64,000 nucleotides of DNA from Gammaproteobacteria bacterium (GTDB taxonomy: Bacteria; Pseudomonadota; Gammaproteobacteria; Steroidobacterales; XN24): assembly GCA_024640085.1 (NCBI GenBank), contig JAHEFR010000002.1, forward strand, positions 62,001 through 126,000, read 5' to 3'. The notes below the pieces were generated by a model. That model made no database searches, was not told where the DNA came from, and was given only the letters and a program-made list of their open reading frames with translations. Positions 1-10,044 of the stretch are shown here, in pieces; positions within the stretch are counted from its first letter, which is position 1; every line of letters begins with the position of its first letter. The position numbers and the translations under genes are program-made.

Positions 1-690
1 CGCTGGGCCGGGATCTCTCCCCACCAGTATCTGCGGACCCTGAGGCTGGATGAGGCCAAACGGGCCTTGCGCGAGACCCCCGATCTCCTCAGTGCCTCGA
101 TGGATGCTGGGCTCTCCGGTTCGGGACGGCTGCACGACCTGTTCGTTCAGTTGGAAGCCATGACCCCGGCGGAATACCGGGAATCCGGCCGCGGAGTGAC
201 CATCCGGTACGGCGAGACCGATTCCCCCTTCGGCCGTGTGGGCATCGCGACCACGACAAGAGGTGTCTGCGCCGTTGAGTTCAGGGACGACGAGGCTGGT
301 GAGCTCAGGGATTCCCTGGCATCGCAATGGCCGTCGGCGCGGCTTGAACGCGATGATGCTGGGGCCCGGGGATGGTCGCGACGGATCTTCGACCGCAGCG
401 ACCACAGCGTCCCGATCCATGTCCGCGGGACAAATTTCCAGATACAGGTCTGGCGGGCATTACTCGGCGTCCCGGCCGGACGAACGATCAGTTACGGCAC
501 CCTGGCGCGGGACGCGGGCCACCCCGGGTCCGCCCGCGCCGTCGGCGGGGCCGTGGGCGCCAATCCTGTCGCCTTCCTGATCCCGTGTCACCGTGTCCTC
601 AGGGGCGACGGGGGCGTTGGTGGCTACCGCTGGCGGCCCGAGCGCAAGGCGGCCATCCTCGCCTGGGAGAGCGCCGGTCTCGCAGGCTGA
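1..690 (+). CDS. Ada-like AraC-HTH / O6-methylguanine-DNA methyltransferase, 5' truncated
   Basis: The reading frame is open from base 1, so the gene starts before the window. The visible N-terminal part, including WAGISPHQYLRTLRLDEAKR, is the second half of an AraC-type helix-turn-helix. The C-terminal 150 residues are a methylated-DNA-protein cysteine methyltransferase domain, with the acceptor motif IPCHRV (Cys codon at 586-588) followed by GGYRWRPERK. The enzyme class transfers the alkyl group from O6-alkylguanine irreversibly to that cysteine. HTH plus methyltransferase is the Ada architecture; whether the N-terminal Zn/phosphotriester domain exists cannot be seen. A GC-rich inverted repeat (GCCCGG/CCGGGC, 699-719) follows the stop but lacks a T run. 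Confidence 0.9.
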   Translation, partial: RWAGISPHQYLRTLRLDEAKRALRETPDLLSASMDAGLSGSGRLHDLFVQLEAMTPAEYRESGRGVTIRYGETDSPFGRVGIATTTRGVCAVEFRDDEAGELRDSLASQWPSARLERDDAGARGWSRRIFDRSDHSVPIHVRGTNFQIQVWRALLGVPAGRTISYGTLARDAGHPGSARAVGGAVGANPVAFLIPCHRVLRGDGGVGGYRWRPERKAAILAWESAGLAG

Positions 691-809
691 GGACCGTCGC
701 CCGGTCCCCGTGCCCGGGCTTCGCCGTGGGCATATCTCCGACGTAGCAGGTATCATTGGCAGTTCCGATGCCGCTTCGCAGAAGCACATACAACAGGAGC
801 GAAAGGGAT

Positions 810-2108
810 ATGGCTGACGTAAAACTCGTCGTCCCGGAAGGGGGGGACCGAATCAGTATCGAGAACGGTAAGCTGAACGTGCCCGACAACCCGATCATCC
901 CGTTCATCGAGGGTGACGGAACGGGACCGGACATCTGGCGCGCCACCGTGCGGGTGCTGGATGCAGCCGTCGAGAAATCCTATGGCGGCAAGCGCAAGAT
1001 CCACTGGATGGAGATCTTCGCGGGACAGAAGTCCAACGATCTGTTTCATACCTGGCTGCCGGACGAGACCGTCCAGGCCTGCCGGGACTTCCTGGTGTCC
1101 ATAAAGGGCCCGCTGACCACACCAATCGGCGGCGGCATCCGATCCCTGAACGTGGCGCTGAGACAACTGCTGGATCTCTACGTCTGCCTGCGGCCGGTAC
1201 GCTGGTTCGTGGGCGTGCCGTCGCCGGTGAAGAACCCGAAGGATGTCGATATGGTGATCTTCCGGGAGAACACCGAGGACATCTACGCCGGCATCGAGTT
1301 CGAGCGCGGCTCCGAGGACAATCGTCGGTTCCTGGACCTGTTCAAGGAGAATTTCCCGGCGGAGTACCACAAGATCCGTTTCCCGGATTCCTGCGGAATC
1401 GGCATCAAGGCGGTGTCCCAGGAAGGCACGGAGCGCCTCGTGCGGGCTGCTATCGAGTATGCCATCGCCAACGATCGCAAGAGCGTCACCTTCGTGCACA
1501 AGGGCAACATCATGAAGTACACGGAAGGCGCGTTCCGCAACTGGGGCTATGCCCTGGCCGAGCGCGATTTCGCAGAGTACACGTACACGTGGGGCCAGTG
1601 GGAAAGGACTCGCGCCGAGGACGGGGAGACGGCGGCCAACGAGGAGCAGCAGGCTGCCCTCGAGGGCGGCAAGATCCTGATCAAGGACGCCATCGCCGAC
1701 ATCACCCTGCAACAGGTGCTGACCCGGCCGAAGGAATTCGACGTCATCGCCACGCTGAATCTCAACGGCGACTATCTGTCCGATGCCCTGGCCGCCCAGG
1801 TCGGCGGCATCGGCATCGCGCCGGGAGGGAATGTCAATTACGCGACCGGCCACGCGGTGTTCGAGGCGACCCACGGCACGGCGCCCAAGTACGCGAACCT
1901 GGACAAGGTCAACCCGGGCTCGCTGATTCTCTCCGGCGAAATGATGTTGCGCTATCTGGGCTGGACAGAGGCGGCCGATGCCCTGATTTCGGCCATGGAC
2001 GCCACCATCGGCGACAAGACGGTTACCTACGACTTCGCCCGCCAGATGGAAGGCGCCACACTGCTCAAGTGCAGTGAGTTCGGCGACGCCCTGATCGGCA
2101 ATCTCTAG
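810..2108 (+). CDS. icd: NADP-dependent isocitrate dehydrogenase
   Basis: Encodes 432 residues, close to the usual 415-420, and converts isocitrate to 2-oxoglutarate in the TCA cycle. The substrate loop [20 protein letters not shown] is present. Its serine (about residue 112) corresponds to E. coli Ser113, the site phosphorylated by AceK. HGTAPKYA and the later TYDFARQ carry the Lys, Tyr, Tyr and Arg that contact the 2'-phosphate of NADP, so NADP rather than NAD is expected. I chose ATG 810 because AGGAG lies 10 bases upstream; the frame is open further upstream but without homology. aceK follows after 26 bases on the same strand, so substrate and regulator are probably cotranscribed. Confidence 0.97.
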   Translation: MADVKLVVPEGGDRISIENGKLNVPDNPIIPFIEGDGTGPDIWRATVRVLDAAVEKSYGGKRKIHWMEIFAGQKSNDLFHTWLPDETVQACRDFLVSIKGPLTTPIGGGIRSLNVALRQLLDLYVCLRPVRWFVGVPSPVKNPKDVDMVIFRENTEDIYAGIEFERGSEDNRRFLDLFKENFPAEYHKIRFPDSCGIGIKAVSQEGTERLVRAAIEYAIANDRKSVTFVHKGNIMKYTEGAFRNWGYALAERDFAEYTYTWGQWERTRAEDGETAANEEQQAALEGGKILIKDAIADITLQQVLTRPKEFDVIATLNLNGDYLSDALAAQVGGIGIAPGGNVNYATGHAVFEATHGTAPKYANLDKVNPGSLILSGEMMLRYLGWTEAADALISAMDATIGDKTVTYDFARQMEGATLLKCSEFGDALIGNL

Positions 2109-2134
2109 CGCATCGGGATATCGGGGCAAGGCCC

Positions 2135-3904
2135 TTGGCGGATGCGCAGGCAGTCGATGACCTGGCGGAGGAATGCGCCAGGGCCATTTGCGATGGATTC
2201 ACGGGCTACAACGATGAGTTCCGGGCCATCACCCGGCGCGCAAGGAGACGGTTTGAGGCCCGCGACTGGGCCCGGAGCCATCTGGATCAGGTCGAGCGCA
2301 TCGAACTCTACGACCGCTGGGTTACCCGGCTGGTGGACTGGGTCGCGGAGCGGTTGGGCCACCGCCGGCACGACCGGATTCTCTGGCGCAGCATCAAGCA
2401 GGATTTTTCCCGGCTGATCCGTGAAAAGGTCGACCGGGAGTTCACCAAGACCTATTTTAGTTCCATCACACGGCGCATCTTCATGACCGTCGGCGTGGAC
2501 CCCGACGTCGAATTCGTGGACGTCGAAGACCGCCCCATCGACGCGATCACCAAGGAGGCGGCGCTGCGGAGCTATCCCGTGGGCGAAGACCCCGCGGACG
2601 GCGTGCGTGCCCTGCTGTCGGATTACGCCTTTGACATCGGCTGGGAGAACTTCGAATACAGCGTGCGCTTCGTGCTGGGCCAACTCCGTGTCCACTGGCG
2701 TCCCATCGGCGGCCTGGACACCATCGACCGGGTGGAGTTCCTCGAGGCGGTATTCTATCAGAACACGCGAGCCTATCTCGTCGGCAGGGCGGTCGGCAAG
2801 GACGGCCGCAACGAACCGCTGGTGATCGCCCTGCGCAGCACCAGCGAAGGGGTCGCCGTCGATGCGGTACTGACCAGACGGAGCGACGTCAGCATCCTGT
2901 TTGGATTCACCCGCTCCTACATCCATGCGGACCTGGAGACGGTCGCCGACGTGGTCGTCTTCCTGCGCAGCATCATCCCAGGGAAACCCGTGGCCGAGAT
3001 TTTCACCGTGCTCGGCCGCGCCAAACAGGGCAAGACGGAAAGATATCGGAGTTTTGCCCGTCACCTGGACCACTCCACGGACAGGTTCATCAACGCCCCT
3101 GGCGACAAGGGCATGGTCATGGCGGTGTTTACGTTGCCGTCCTACGACATCGTGTTCAAGGTGATCCGGGATCACTTCGCGTTTCCCAAGACGGTGGTTC
3201 GCCGGGACGTGCTCGACAAATATCAGCTGGTGTTCAAACGCGACCGGGCCGGGCGCCTGGTGGACGCCCAGGAGTTCCGCCTGCTCCGCTTTCCCTCGGA
3301 CCGGTTCGAATCGTCCCTTAGAGCGGAACTGCTTGAGGAGGCTGCTGAGACGGTCAGGCTCGAGGAAGGCACCCTGGTGATAGAGCACCTGTACATCGAA
3401 CGCCGGCTGACGCCGCTGAACCTTTTCCTCAGGGAAGCCCCGGCGGAGGACGCACGCATGGCGGTGATCGATTACGGGCAGGCGATCCGGGACCTCGCCT
3501 CCTCGAATATCTTCCCCGGCGATCTGCTGCTCAAGAATTTCGGCGTGACCCGCAACGGCAGGGTGATCTTCTACGATTACGACGAGTTATGCCTGGTGAC
3601 GGACTGCAATTTCCGCGACATGCCGCGCGCCTCGACACTCGAGGAGGAGATGGAGGCCGACGCCTGGTTCTTCGTCGGCGACAACGACGTCTTCCCGGAG
3701 CAGTTCGTGTCATTCCTGGGACTGGAGCCCCAGCACCTGGAGGTCTTCCTCGAAGCCCACGGCGACCTTTTGACCGCAGCCTTCTGGCGCAAGATGAAGA
3801 AACGGCACAAAGCCGGAGAGGTGCTGGAAGTTCTTCCCTACCGGCGCAGCCTGATGGCACCCCCGCCGCCGAAAAGCCAACGGCGACTCACCGGGCGGGA
3901 CTGA
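2135..3904 (+). CDS. aceK: Isocitrate dehydrogenase kinase/phosphatase
   Basis: 589 residues against about 578 for E. coli AceK. The bifunctional enzyme phosphorylates Icd to inactivate it and dephosphorylates it again, controlling flux between the TCA cycle and the glyoxylate shunt. Recognisable blocks are ALRSTSEGVAVDAVL, the nucleotide-proximal MVMAVFTLPSYDIVFKVI, and the catalytic segment NIFPGDLLLKNFGV...FYDYDE around residues 455-480, which supplies the Asp/Asn/Asp set. The start is TTG at 2135; the nearby ATG at 2142 is out of frame. It sits directly behind icd rather than in an aceBAK operon, and no aceA or aceB is in the window. Confidence 0.96.
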   Translation: MADAQAVDDLAEECARAICDGFTGYNDEFRAITRRARRRFEARDWARSHLDQVERIELYDRWVTRLVDWVAERLGHRRHDRILWRSIKQDFSRLIREKVDREFTKTYFSSITRRIFMTVGVDPDVEFVDVEDRPIDAITKEAALRSYPVGEDPADGVRALLSDYAFDIGWENFEYSVRFVLGQLRVHWRPIGGLDTIDRVEFLEAVFYQNTRAYLVGRAVGKDGRNEPLVIALRSTSEGVAVDAVLTRRSDVSILFGFTRSYIHADLETVADVVVFLRSIIPGKPVAEIFTVLGRAKQGKTERYRSFARHLDHSTDRFINAPGDKGMVMAVFTLPSYDIVFKVIRDHFAFPKTVVRRDVLDKYQLVFKRDRAGRLVDAQEFRLLRFPSDRFESSLRAELLEEAAETVRLEEGTLVIEHLYIERRLTPLNLFLREAPAEDARMAVIDYGQAIRDLASSNIFPGDLLLKNFGVTRNGRVIFYDYDELCLVTDCNFRDMPRASTLEEEMEADAWFFVGDNDVFPEQFVSFLGLEPQHLEVFLEAHGDLLTAAFWRKMKKRHKAGEVLEVLPYRRSLMAPPPPKSQRRLTGRD

Positions 3905-3931
3905 GCCTGGCCAGATGGGCCGGGGCCGTGC

Positions 3932-4327
3932 TCAGAGGTCCTCCTCCTTCCACACGACCGGCTCCCAGTTGCCCTTGTTGTCGGTGGTCATGGCAGCGAT
4001 CTTGTAGCGCTTGCCGGCAACGACCTCGATCGTGGTCTTGCCCGGATCGTCACCGGCCGCTCGGCGCGGCGTAGATCCCACTTTCATAGGATTATTGATG
4101 GCGGCAGCGACGACGATCTCGTGAACTCCGGGCTCGACCCAGAAACTGGTCTTGGTAATCGGCGCGTTGACATTCTTGCCGTCCAGAGAAACAAGTCTCG
4201 CCGAGTACAGCTGATTTGGCGGCTTGCTGAAATCCAGCACGGCCTGATCCGACGCACCCTCTTGCGCTGAGCCCGACGCTGCGACGAGCATCAGCGTCAG
4301 CCCCGCAATCAATCCTTTACTGAACAC
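3932..4327 (-). CDS. Small exported protein of unknown function
   Basis: 131 residues. GTG 4327 is chosen because a perfect AGGAGG lies 8 bases upstream on the minus strand; the longer open frame is a GC-driven extension. Residues 1-22 form a signal peptide (VFSKGLIAGLTLMLVAASGSAQ). The mature part, with YSARLVSLDGKNV, SFWVEPGVHEIVVAA and KTTIEVVAGKRYKIAAM, looks like a small beta-rich periplasmic domain; the V(x)PGxHxI...AGKRYKI pattern recalls PEGA-like or DUF2846-like sheets. I do not recognise the family. It is convergent with aceK, with 27 bases between the two stops. Confidence 0.75.
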   Translation of the reverse strand: MFSKGLIAGLTLMLVAASGSAQEGASDQAVLDFSKPPNQLYSARLVSLDGKNVNAPITKTSFWVEPGVHEIVVAAAINNPMKVGSTPRRAAGDDPGKTTIEVVAGKRYKIAAMTTDNKGNWEPVVWKEEDL

Positions 4328-4638
4328 GTTTACAACCTCCTGTGGGGTCCCTCCGGCGACATGCCTTGTCAGCGCACCGGCGGGACATCGCCATCTCACA
4401 TTCCAAGGATAGCTTCCGCTCCGACGCCCGTGCTGACAGCGTGGCGATGCCGTCCCGCGGCCAGGCCACGGCAGGGCAACGGCCTCTCCTCGATCGGACC
4501 CGCTTCGGCGTGCCGGGTTCCTTGGCGCGTCGCCGTCTTCCCCGCGGGCCCCGGTCGCCGGCGCCGCGGCCGACCGATCCTCGCGAGCCCGTCCGCCACG
4601 TCGTCCATGCCCTTCCAGCCTCATGGTAATCTGCCCCG
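4328..4638. other. 311-base divergent intergenic region
   Basis: No convincing gene: the open frames here have shadow-like compositions rich in Arg and Pro. It must hold the promoters of the exported protein (leftward) and the DUF1461 gene (rightward). On the plus strand an extended -10-like TGGTAATCT ends at 4632, seven bases before the GTG at 4639. No clear -35 box is visible. Confidence 0.5.
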
Positions 4639-5375
4639 GTGGAACGTCCAACCGACCGCTCGGGACGAGCCGGACCGGGGCATGTCGCCCTGCTGGTCGT
4701 CGCAGGCCTACTGGCTTCGCTCTACCTGTCCTGGCGGACTCTGGCTGCCGTGGACTTCCTCTATCCCTGGCTGTACGAGGCGGCCGGGATCGGTGCCCAT
4801 ATCGATCTCTATGGCCCGCAGAATCGGTACAAGTCAGGCTTCGCCTCCACCACACGCGAGGAGCGGCAGGCTCTCTTCGGCGCGATCGCCGCTGCGGTCA
4901 GGGACCATGGTCGCGGACTGGAGTCTCTCGTCTACCACGACGCCGGCGGCGAGCAACTCGGCGTGCTGCTCAGGCCGGCGGAGATCGTCCACCTGCGGGA
5001 CGTGGCGAAGCTGGTCCACTGGCTGGAGATCGCCGGCCTGCTGGGTCTGGCCATCGTCGTATTCCACCTGGTCGCAATGCGCAGGATGAGGATCGCGACT
5101 CCCGCTGCAGGCGGGCTGCTGCTGCGGAGCCTGGGTCTGGTCCTTGCGTTGGCAGCGGTGGTCATGACGATCGGACCCGTCGACGCGTTCTACGGCCTTC
5201 ACCGGTGGATCTTCCCCGAAGAGCACCAGTGGTTCTTCTTCTACCAGGACTCGTTGATGTCCACGATGATGAAGGCCCCGGATCTGTTTGGGTACATCGC
5301 CGTGGCCCTGGTCGGGCTGGCGCTGAGCTACCTCTGGGCCCTGTTCTGGCTGGTCGCCCGGGCTACCCGGGCGGT

Positions 5376-5391
<16 letters not shown>
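4639..5391 (+). CDS. DUF1461/TIGR01906-family membrane protein (Lit-like)
   Basis: 250 residues with about four hydrophobic helices (near residues 14-32, 128-148, 156-177 and 216-240). The DUF1461 hallmark is clear: a DAFYGLHRWIFPEEHQWFFF segment preceding PDLF, plus HLRDVAKLVHWLEI in the middle; the conserved His residues are those expected of the family. The family includes Lit, a lipoprotein intramolecular acyltransferase of Firmicutes, so a lipid acyl-transfer role in the inner membrane is possible but not shown for Gram-negative members. GTG 4639 has no Shine-Dalgarno. The 3' end overlaps the convergent aminopeptidase gene by 16 bases. Confidence 0.8.
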
Positions 5392-6776
<1,385 letters not shown>

Positions 6777-6826
6777 TTGCGGTACGGCGATCGAAGCTCT
6801 GGATTATGCCAGTGCGGCATGGCGGC

Positions 6827-7489
6827 TCACACCTGCCGCCGGACCCGATACGCGGCGTCGTAACCCGCCAGATGGTCGGGGTGCTGCACCACCAGCAGAG
6901 TCACAATGGCCCCGTTGATAAAAGCCTCCGGGAATGCCACCAGCAGGAAGAAGCCCCCCCAGGACGGCACCGCACCCTGGCCGAAGGCCGCCGGTGGTCC
7001 GAACAGCAACGTGGCCAGAGAGGCGGCCGATACGGCCAGGGCGGAACCGAAAAAGGCGCTGCCGAAAATGAACGCGAAGGGATCCGCAGGGAGGAGCTTC
7101 AATACCAGCCTGCGCCATGCCTCGGTGACGACGATGGGGATCACGGAGGACGCCAGCCAGTTGATTGGTATCCCGGCGATGTCACCGCCGAGGACACCGG
7201 TGACGGCCTGGGCGAGTAGCGTGACCATGACGGCGGGCCACAAACCCAGGACCAGGGTCACCGCGGTCACCCCCAGGATGTGGAGCCCCGGGGCTCCCGG
7301 AACGTCGGTGCGGATCGACCACAACACCATCAGGCTGATGGCGCAGACCGCCCAGCGATGGAATTCCGGCTGTTGACTCGCCAGCGTCCGCCACCGAACA
7401 CGGCGGGCTGCCGCGACGGCCACGGCCAGGGCGGCTACGCAGGTGCCCGTCGTGGCGAAAAGAGAGAGGCTGTCGGAATCGAGCTGCAT
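6827..7489 (-). CDS. CbiM-like energy-coupling-factor permease (COG3235 type)
   Basis: 220 residues with six or so membrane helices. The segment PGLHILGVTAVTLVLG resembles the conserved N-terminal region of CbiM/NikM substrate-binding permeases, but here it lies internally. GGFFLLVAFPEAFINGAIVT near the C terminus also fits COG3235-type proteins of Proteobacteria. Such permeases are thought to bring in Ni or Co (or related ligands) with an ATPase module, yet no ECF ATPase, T component or cobalamin gene is nearby, so the substrate is unknown. The start is ATG 7489. Confidence 0.72.
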   Translation of the reverse strand: MQLDSDSLSLFATTGTCVAALAVAVAAARRVRWRTLASQQPEFHRWAVCAISLMVLWSIRTDVPGAPGLHILGVTAVTLVLGLWPAVMVTLLAQAVTGVLGGDIAGIPINWLASSVIPIVVTEAWRRLVLKLLPADPFAFIFGSAFFGSALAVSAASLATLLFGPPAAFGQGAVPSWGGFFLLVAFPEAFINGAIVTLLVVQHPDHLAGYDAAYRVRRQV

Positions 7490-7546
7490 CCGGGGTCGTT
7501 GTCCTGGCTGCTCCAGGGCGGGGATGATCTCACAACGGCCCGGGTT

Positions 7547-7571
7547 AAAAAAACGGGCGCCGAAGCGCCCG
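7547..7571 (-). terminator. Rho-independent terminator of the ompA-like gene
   Basis: Read on the minus strand: perfect stem CGGGCGC / GCGCCCG closed by a TTCG tetraloop and followed by seven T residues. It lies 22 bases past the stop of the OmpA-family gene and separates it from the downstream permease gene. Confidence 0.93.
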
Positions 7572-7593
7572 AAAGCTCGCGGAGAGCAGGGAG

Positions 7594-8325
7594 TCAGGGG
7601 CCCCTGGCGACCTTGGCCTCGGGATCCTCGCCCTCGAGGCGCACCCGTACGCGCCGGTCGAGGGCGTAGGCGTCCAGGTCACCATTGGCGGCCGTGGTTT
7701 CTGTATCACCGTGGGCGTAGACCTGGATGCGATCCGGGTCGATGCCGCGGGCCGTCAGCGCGTCCCTGACCGCCATGGCCCTATCCCGCGACAGATCGAT
7801 GTTGAATGCCTCGGCCCCCCGGGGATCGGCGTACCCGTCAAGCCGGATGCTCAGGTCCGGATTCTCGACCAGCACGGTCGCCAGGCTGTCCAGCCGCGGA
7901 TCGGCAACAGGCTCAAGCCCGCTGCTCCCGGTCCGGAAGAGGACGTCGGTCTCGATCTCCGTGGTGCTTCGGCGCGCCCGCTGTAGTTGGGCGATCCGCT
8001 GGTCGCGGTCCGCCAGATCCCCGCGGACCAGTTCCAGTTCCCGTCGGGTACTGTCCAGGGACGCGCGCAGCACATCAAGATCAGAAGTGGCGATGGTGAG
8101 ATCCGTCTCCAGATCGTCAGCCGTACGGGCGCGGCCGAGGCGCTCGGCGATGAATCCGCCGATGCCCGCTCCCAGCATCAGACCCGGCGGCCCGGCGATC
8201 ACCGCGCCCGCGGCTGCGCCTGCGCCCACTCCGCCCATGCCCCAGCGATCGGCCCGATCGTCCGCCATGGCGTTGCCCGCCAGCAGGACCAGGCAGGCGG
8301 CGGTCAAAACAAGTGTCCTGTACAT
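7594..8325 (-). CDS. OmpA-family protein with glycine-zipper segment
   Basis: 243 residues. A signal peptide (MYRTLVLTAACLVLLAGNAMA) precedes a glycine-zipper hydrophobic stretch (GGVGAGAAAGAVIAGPPGLM), a coiled coil (about residues 70-115) and a C-terminal OmpA/MotB peptidoglycan-binding domain. The last is seen in IRLDGYADPRGAEAFNIDLS followed by SRDRAMAVRDALTARGI and LDRRVRVRLEG. It should anchor the envelope to peptidoglycan. The layout resembles PdsO, the OmpA protein of proteobacterial sortase systems, but no sortase is visible. ATG 8325 is chosen over the longer frame because it starts the signal peptide and AAGGAG lies 7 bases upstream. It ends in a strong terminator. Confidence 0.88.
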   Translation of the reverse strand: MYRTLVLTAACLVLLAGNAMADDRADRWGMGGVGAGAAAGAVIAGPPGLMLGAGIGGFIAERLGRARTADDLETDLTIATSDLDVLRASLDSTRRELELVRGDLADRDQRIAQLQRARRSTTEIETDVLFRTGSSGLEPVADPRLDSLATVLVENPDLSIRLDGYADPRGAEAFNIDLSRDRAMAVRDALTARGIDPDRIQVYAHGDTETTAANGDLDAYALDRRVRVRLEGEDPEAKVARGP

Positions 8326-8530
8326 AGTGTTTCTCCTTGCGGGTTCCGGCAACGGGCTACCAGGCCCGTCGTCAACAAGGATTTGGCCATCACGCAGGGT
8401 CGCCGGACGGGCGGAACGGGGACCGTGCCCCGACGAAATGTGGCGAACTATGGCAGCCCTCCCCCGCATCTGGTTGCTCGTTCTAGAATGAAAGGGGTCT
8501 CGCCGGGACATGGAAAGGGGTGTGATTCAG

Positions 8531-9403
8531 ATGTCGATATTGATCTGGTCGATCGAAGGCAATCGGCAGGCGCTGGACGGCGGTGCCATGTTCGGCAACG
8601 TTCCGAAGGCCCTGTGGCGCCGCTGGCTGGATCCGGACGAGCAGAACCGGGTGCCACTCGCGTGCCGGGCCCTGCTGGCCCGGCTGGCAGACGGCAGGCA
8701 AATCCTGTTCGAGACCGGCATCGGGAGCTTTTTCGAGCCCAGGTACCGCGAGCGCTACGGTGTGGTGGAGTCGGAACACGTGCTGCTGCGTTCGCTGGAG
8801 GATGCCGGGACGTCCCACGAGGAGATAGACGGAGTTGTCCTCAGCCACCTCCACTTCGACCACGCGGGCGGCCTGCTGGCGCCCTGGGCGGACGATCAGC
8901 CGCCCCACCTGCTTTTTCCACGTGCGCGATTCCTGGTCGCGAGGGCAAGCTGGGACCGTGCCAGGCGCCCCCACCCCAGGGACCGGGCGTCTTTCGTACC
9001 GGAGTTGCCCGTTCTGCTAGAGGCTTCCGGCCGACTGGAAATCGTCGAGGGGCGACGGTCAGCGTGGCTGGGGCACGAGGTGGGGTTCGAATACAGCGAC
9101 GGGCACACCCCCGGCCTGATGCTGTCGGAGATTGGCGGAGACGGCGGCGTGGCCGTCTGCGCCGACCTGATCCCCGGAGCGCCCTGGGTGCACCTGCCGG
9201 TCACAATGGGATACGACCGCTTCCCGGAACTCCTGATCGACGAGAAACGCCGCTTCCTGGAAGACAAGCTGGAACGCGGCGTCCGGCTTTTCTTCACTCA
9301 CGACCCGGCCGTGGCTATCGCGCGACCGGCCCGGGACAGTCACGGGAAATTTGCCGCCGTCGACGGCGTGGAGCGTGTGGAAGGGCTCGAACTGGACGCC
9401 TGA
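8531..9403 (+). CDS. Metallo-beta-lactamase-fold hydrolase
   Basis: 290 residues. The metal-binding signature [10 protein letters not shown] lies at about residues 104-113, with a second-ligand region at [10 protein letters not shown], an Asp in CADLIPG and a late His in FFTHDPAV. This is the binuclear Zn MBL-fold layout of the lactonase/glyoxalase-II-like group. The substrate is unknown; a quorum-lactone or thioester hydrolase role would be a guess. The start ATG 8531 has AAAGGGG 10 bases upstream; the alternative ATG at 8510 lacks a ribosome site. The gene is monocistronic, divergent from the ompA-like gene, with only 16 bases to the convergent DUF1232 gene. Confidence 0.9.
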   Translation: MSILIWSIEGNRQALDGGAMFGNVPKALWRRWLDPDEQNRVPLACRALLARLADGRQILFETGIGSFFEPRYRERYGVVESEHVLLRSLEDAGTSHEEIDGVVLSHLHFDHAGGLLAPWADDQPPHLLFPRARFLVARASWDRARRPHPRDRASFVPELPVLLEASGRLEIVEGRRSAWLGHEVGFEYSDGHTPGLMLSEIGGDGGVAVCADLIPGAPWVHLPVTMGYDRFPELLIDEKRRFLEDKLERGVRLFFTHDPAVAIARPARDSHGKFAAVDGVERVEGLELDA

Positions 9404-9419
9404 CAAGCGCCAGAGGTCG

Positions 9420-9992
9420 TCAATCGAGGAACGATTTGCTCTTGCGTTTCCAGGGTAACCAGCTGCGGCTTTCCTTGCGTTCCACATCCGCTTTCTTGCG
9501 TTTCTCCGCAAGCCAGTCGAGCCGCGTAACAGGCCGTTGGTCACCGGCCGCCGCCCGTTTCTGGACCTCGACCTCCCGGTAGCTGCAGAAATCCCGGAAC
9601 GACTTGATTTCGCCGGACAGCTCCCGGACCACCAGGTCGACCATGACAGCGTCGTCCAGATAGCCGAGACCCGGGACGTCGTCCGGGATCAGGTCATTGG
9701 CATTGGCGAAGTACGCCAGGGCGTTGATCACCCTAGAGACATCCTCCGGGGGCAACTGCCAGTCGGTATCCTCGACCATGTTCACCAGCTCCTCGAGCTT
9801 CCCCAGGCGGCCGATCACGAAGTTAGGCGCGCCGGCCTGCTGCGCCTTGACCAGCAGCTGCCGGCACGCAGTGATGATGTCCCCCTGGCGAAGCTCATCA
9901 CCCACCTCGGCGCGGCTGGCCCGGAAAATCTCGACAAGCTGCTTCAGGTCATGAGCGTCAAACTCGATGACGAGGCGTTCTTCCTTGGCCAT
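9420..9992 (-). CDS. DUF1232 (YkvA-like) domain protein
   Basis: 190 residues. The DUF1232 core lies at about residues 88-130: INALAYFANANDLIPDDVPG followed by LGYLDDAVMVDLV, matching the family pattern of a helix ending in DLIPD then GYLDD. The N-terminal 80 residues are helical and charged; the C terminus is strongly basic. The domain is usually membrane-associated and its function is unknown. The start ATG 9992 (MAKEERLVIEF) is preferred to a longer frame. It is 52 bases downstream of the second vWA gene on the same strand, so it may be the last gene of the kinase/motor block or an independent unit. Confidence 0.8.
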   Translation of the reverse strand: MAKEERLVIEFDAHDLKQLVEIFRASRAEVGDELRQGDIITACRQLLVKAQQAGAPNFVIGRLGKLEELVNMVEDTDWQLPPEDVSRVINALAYFANANDLIPDDVPGLGYLDDAVMVDLVVRELSGEIKSFRDFCSYREVEVQKRAAAGDQRPVTRLDWLAEKRKKADVERKESRSWLPWKRKSKSFLD

Positions 9993-10044
9993 GGATCGGG
10001 CTCCCGTAACGGGGTGGCAAGTTGACCAGTATAGATTCAGCGGC

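Noticed and set aside
753-2129. 458-residue open frame antisense to icd
   Set aside because: GC-rich codon pattern opens the opposite strand; no family motif, and icd is unambiguous on the plus strand.
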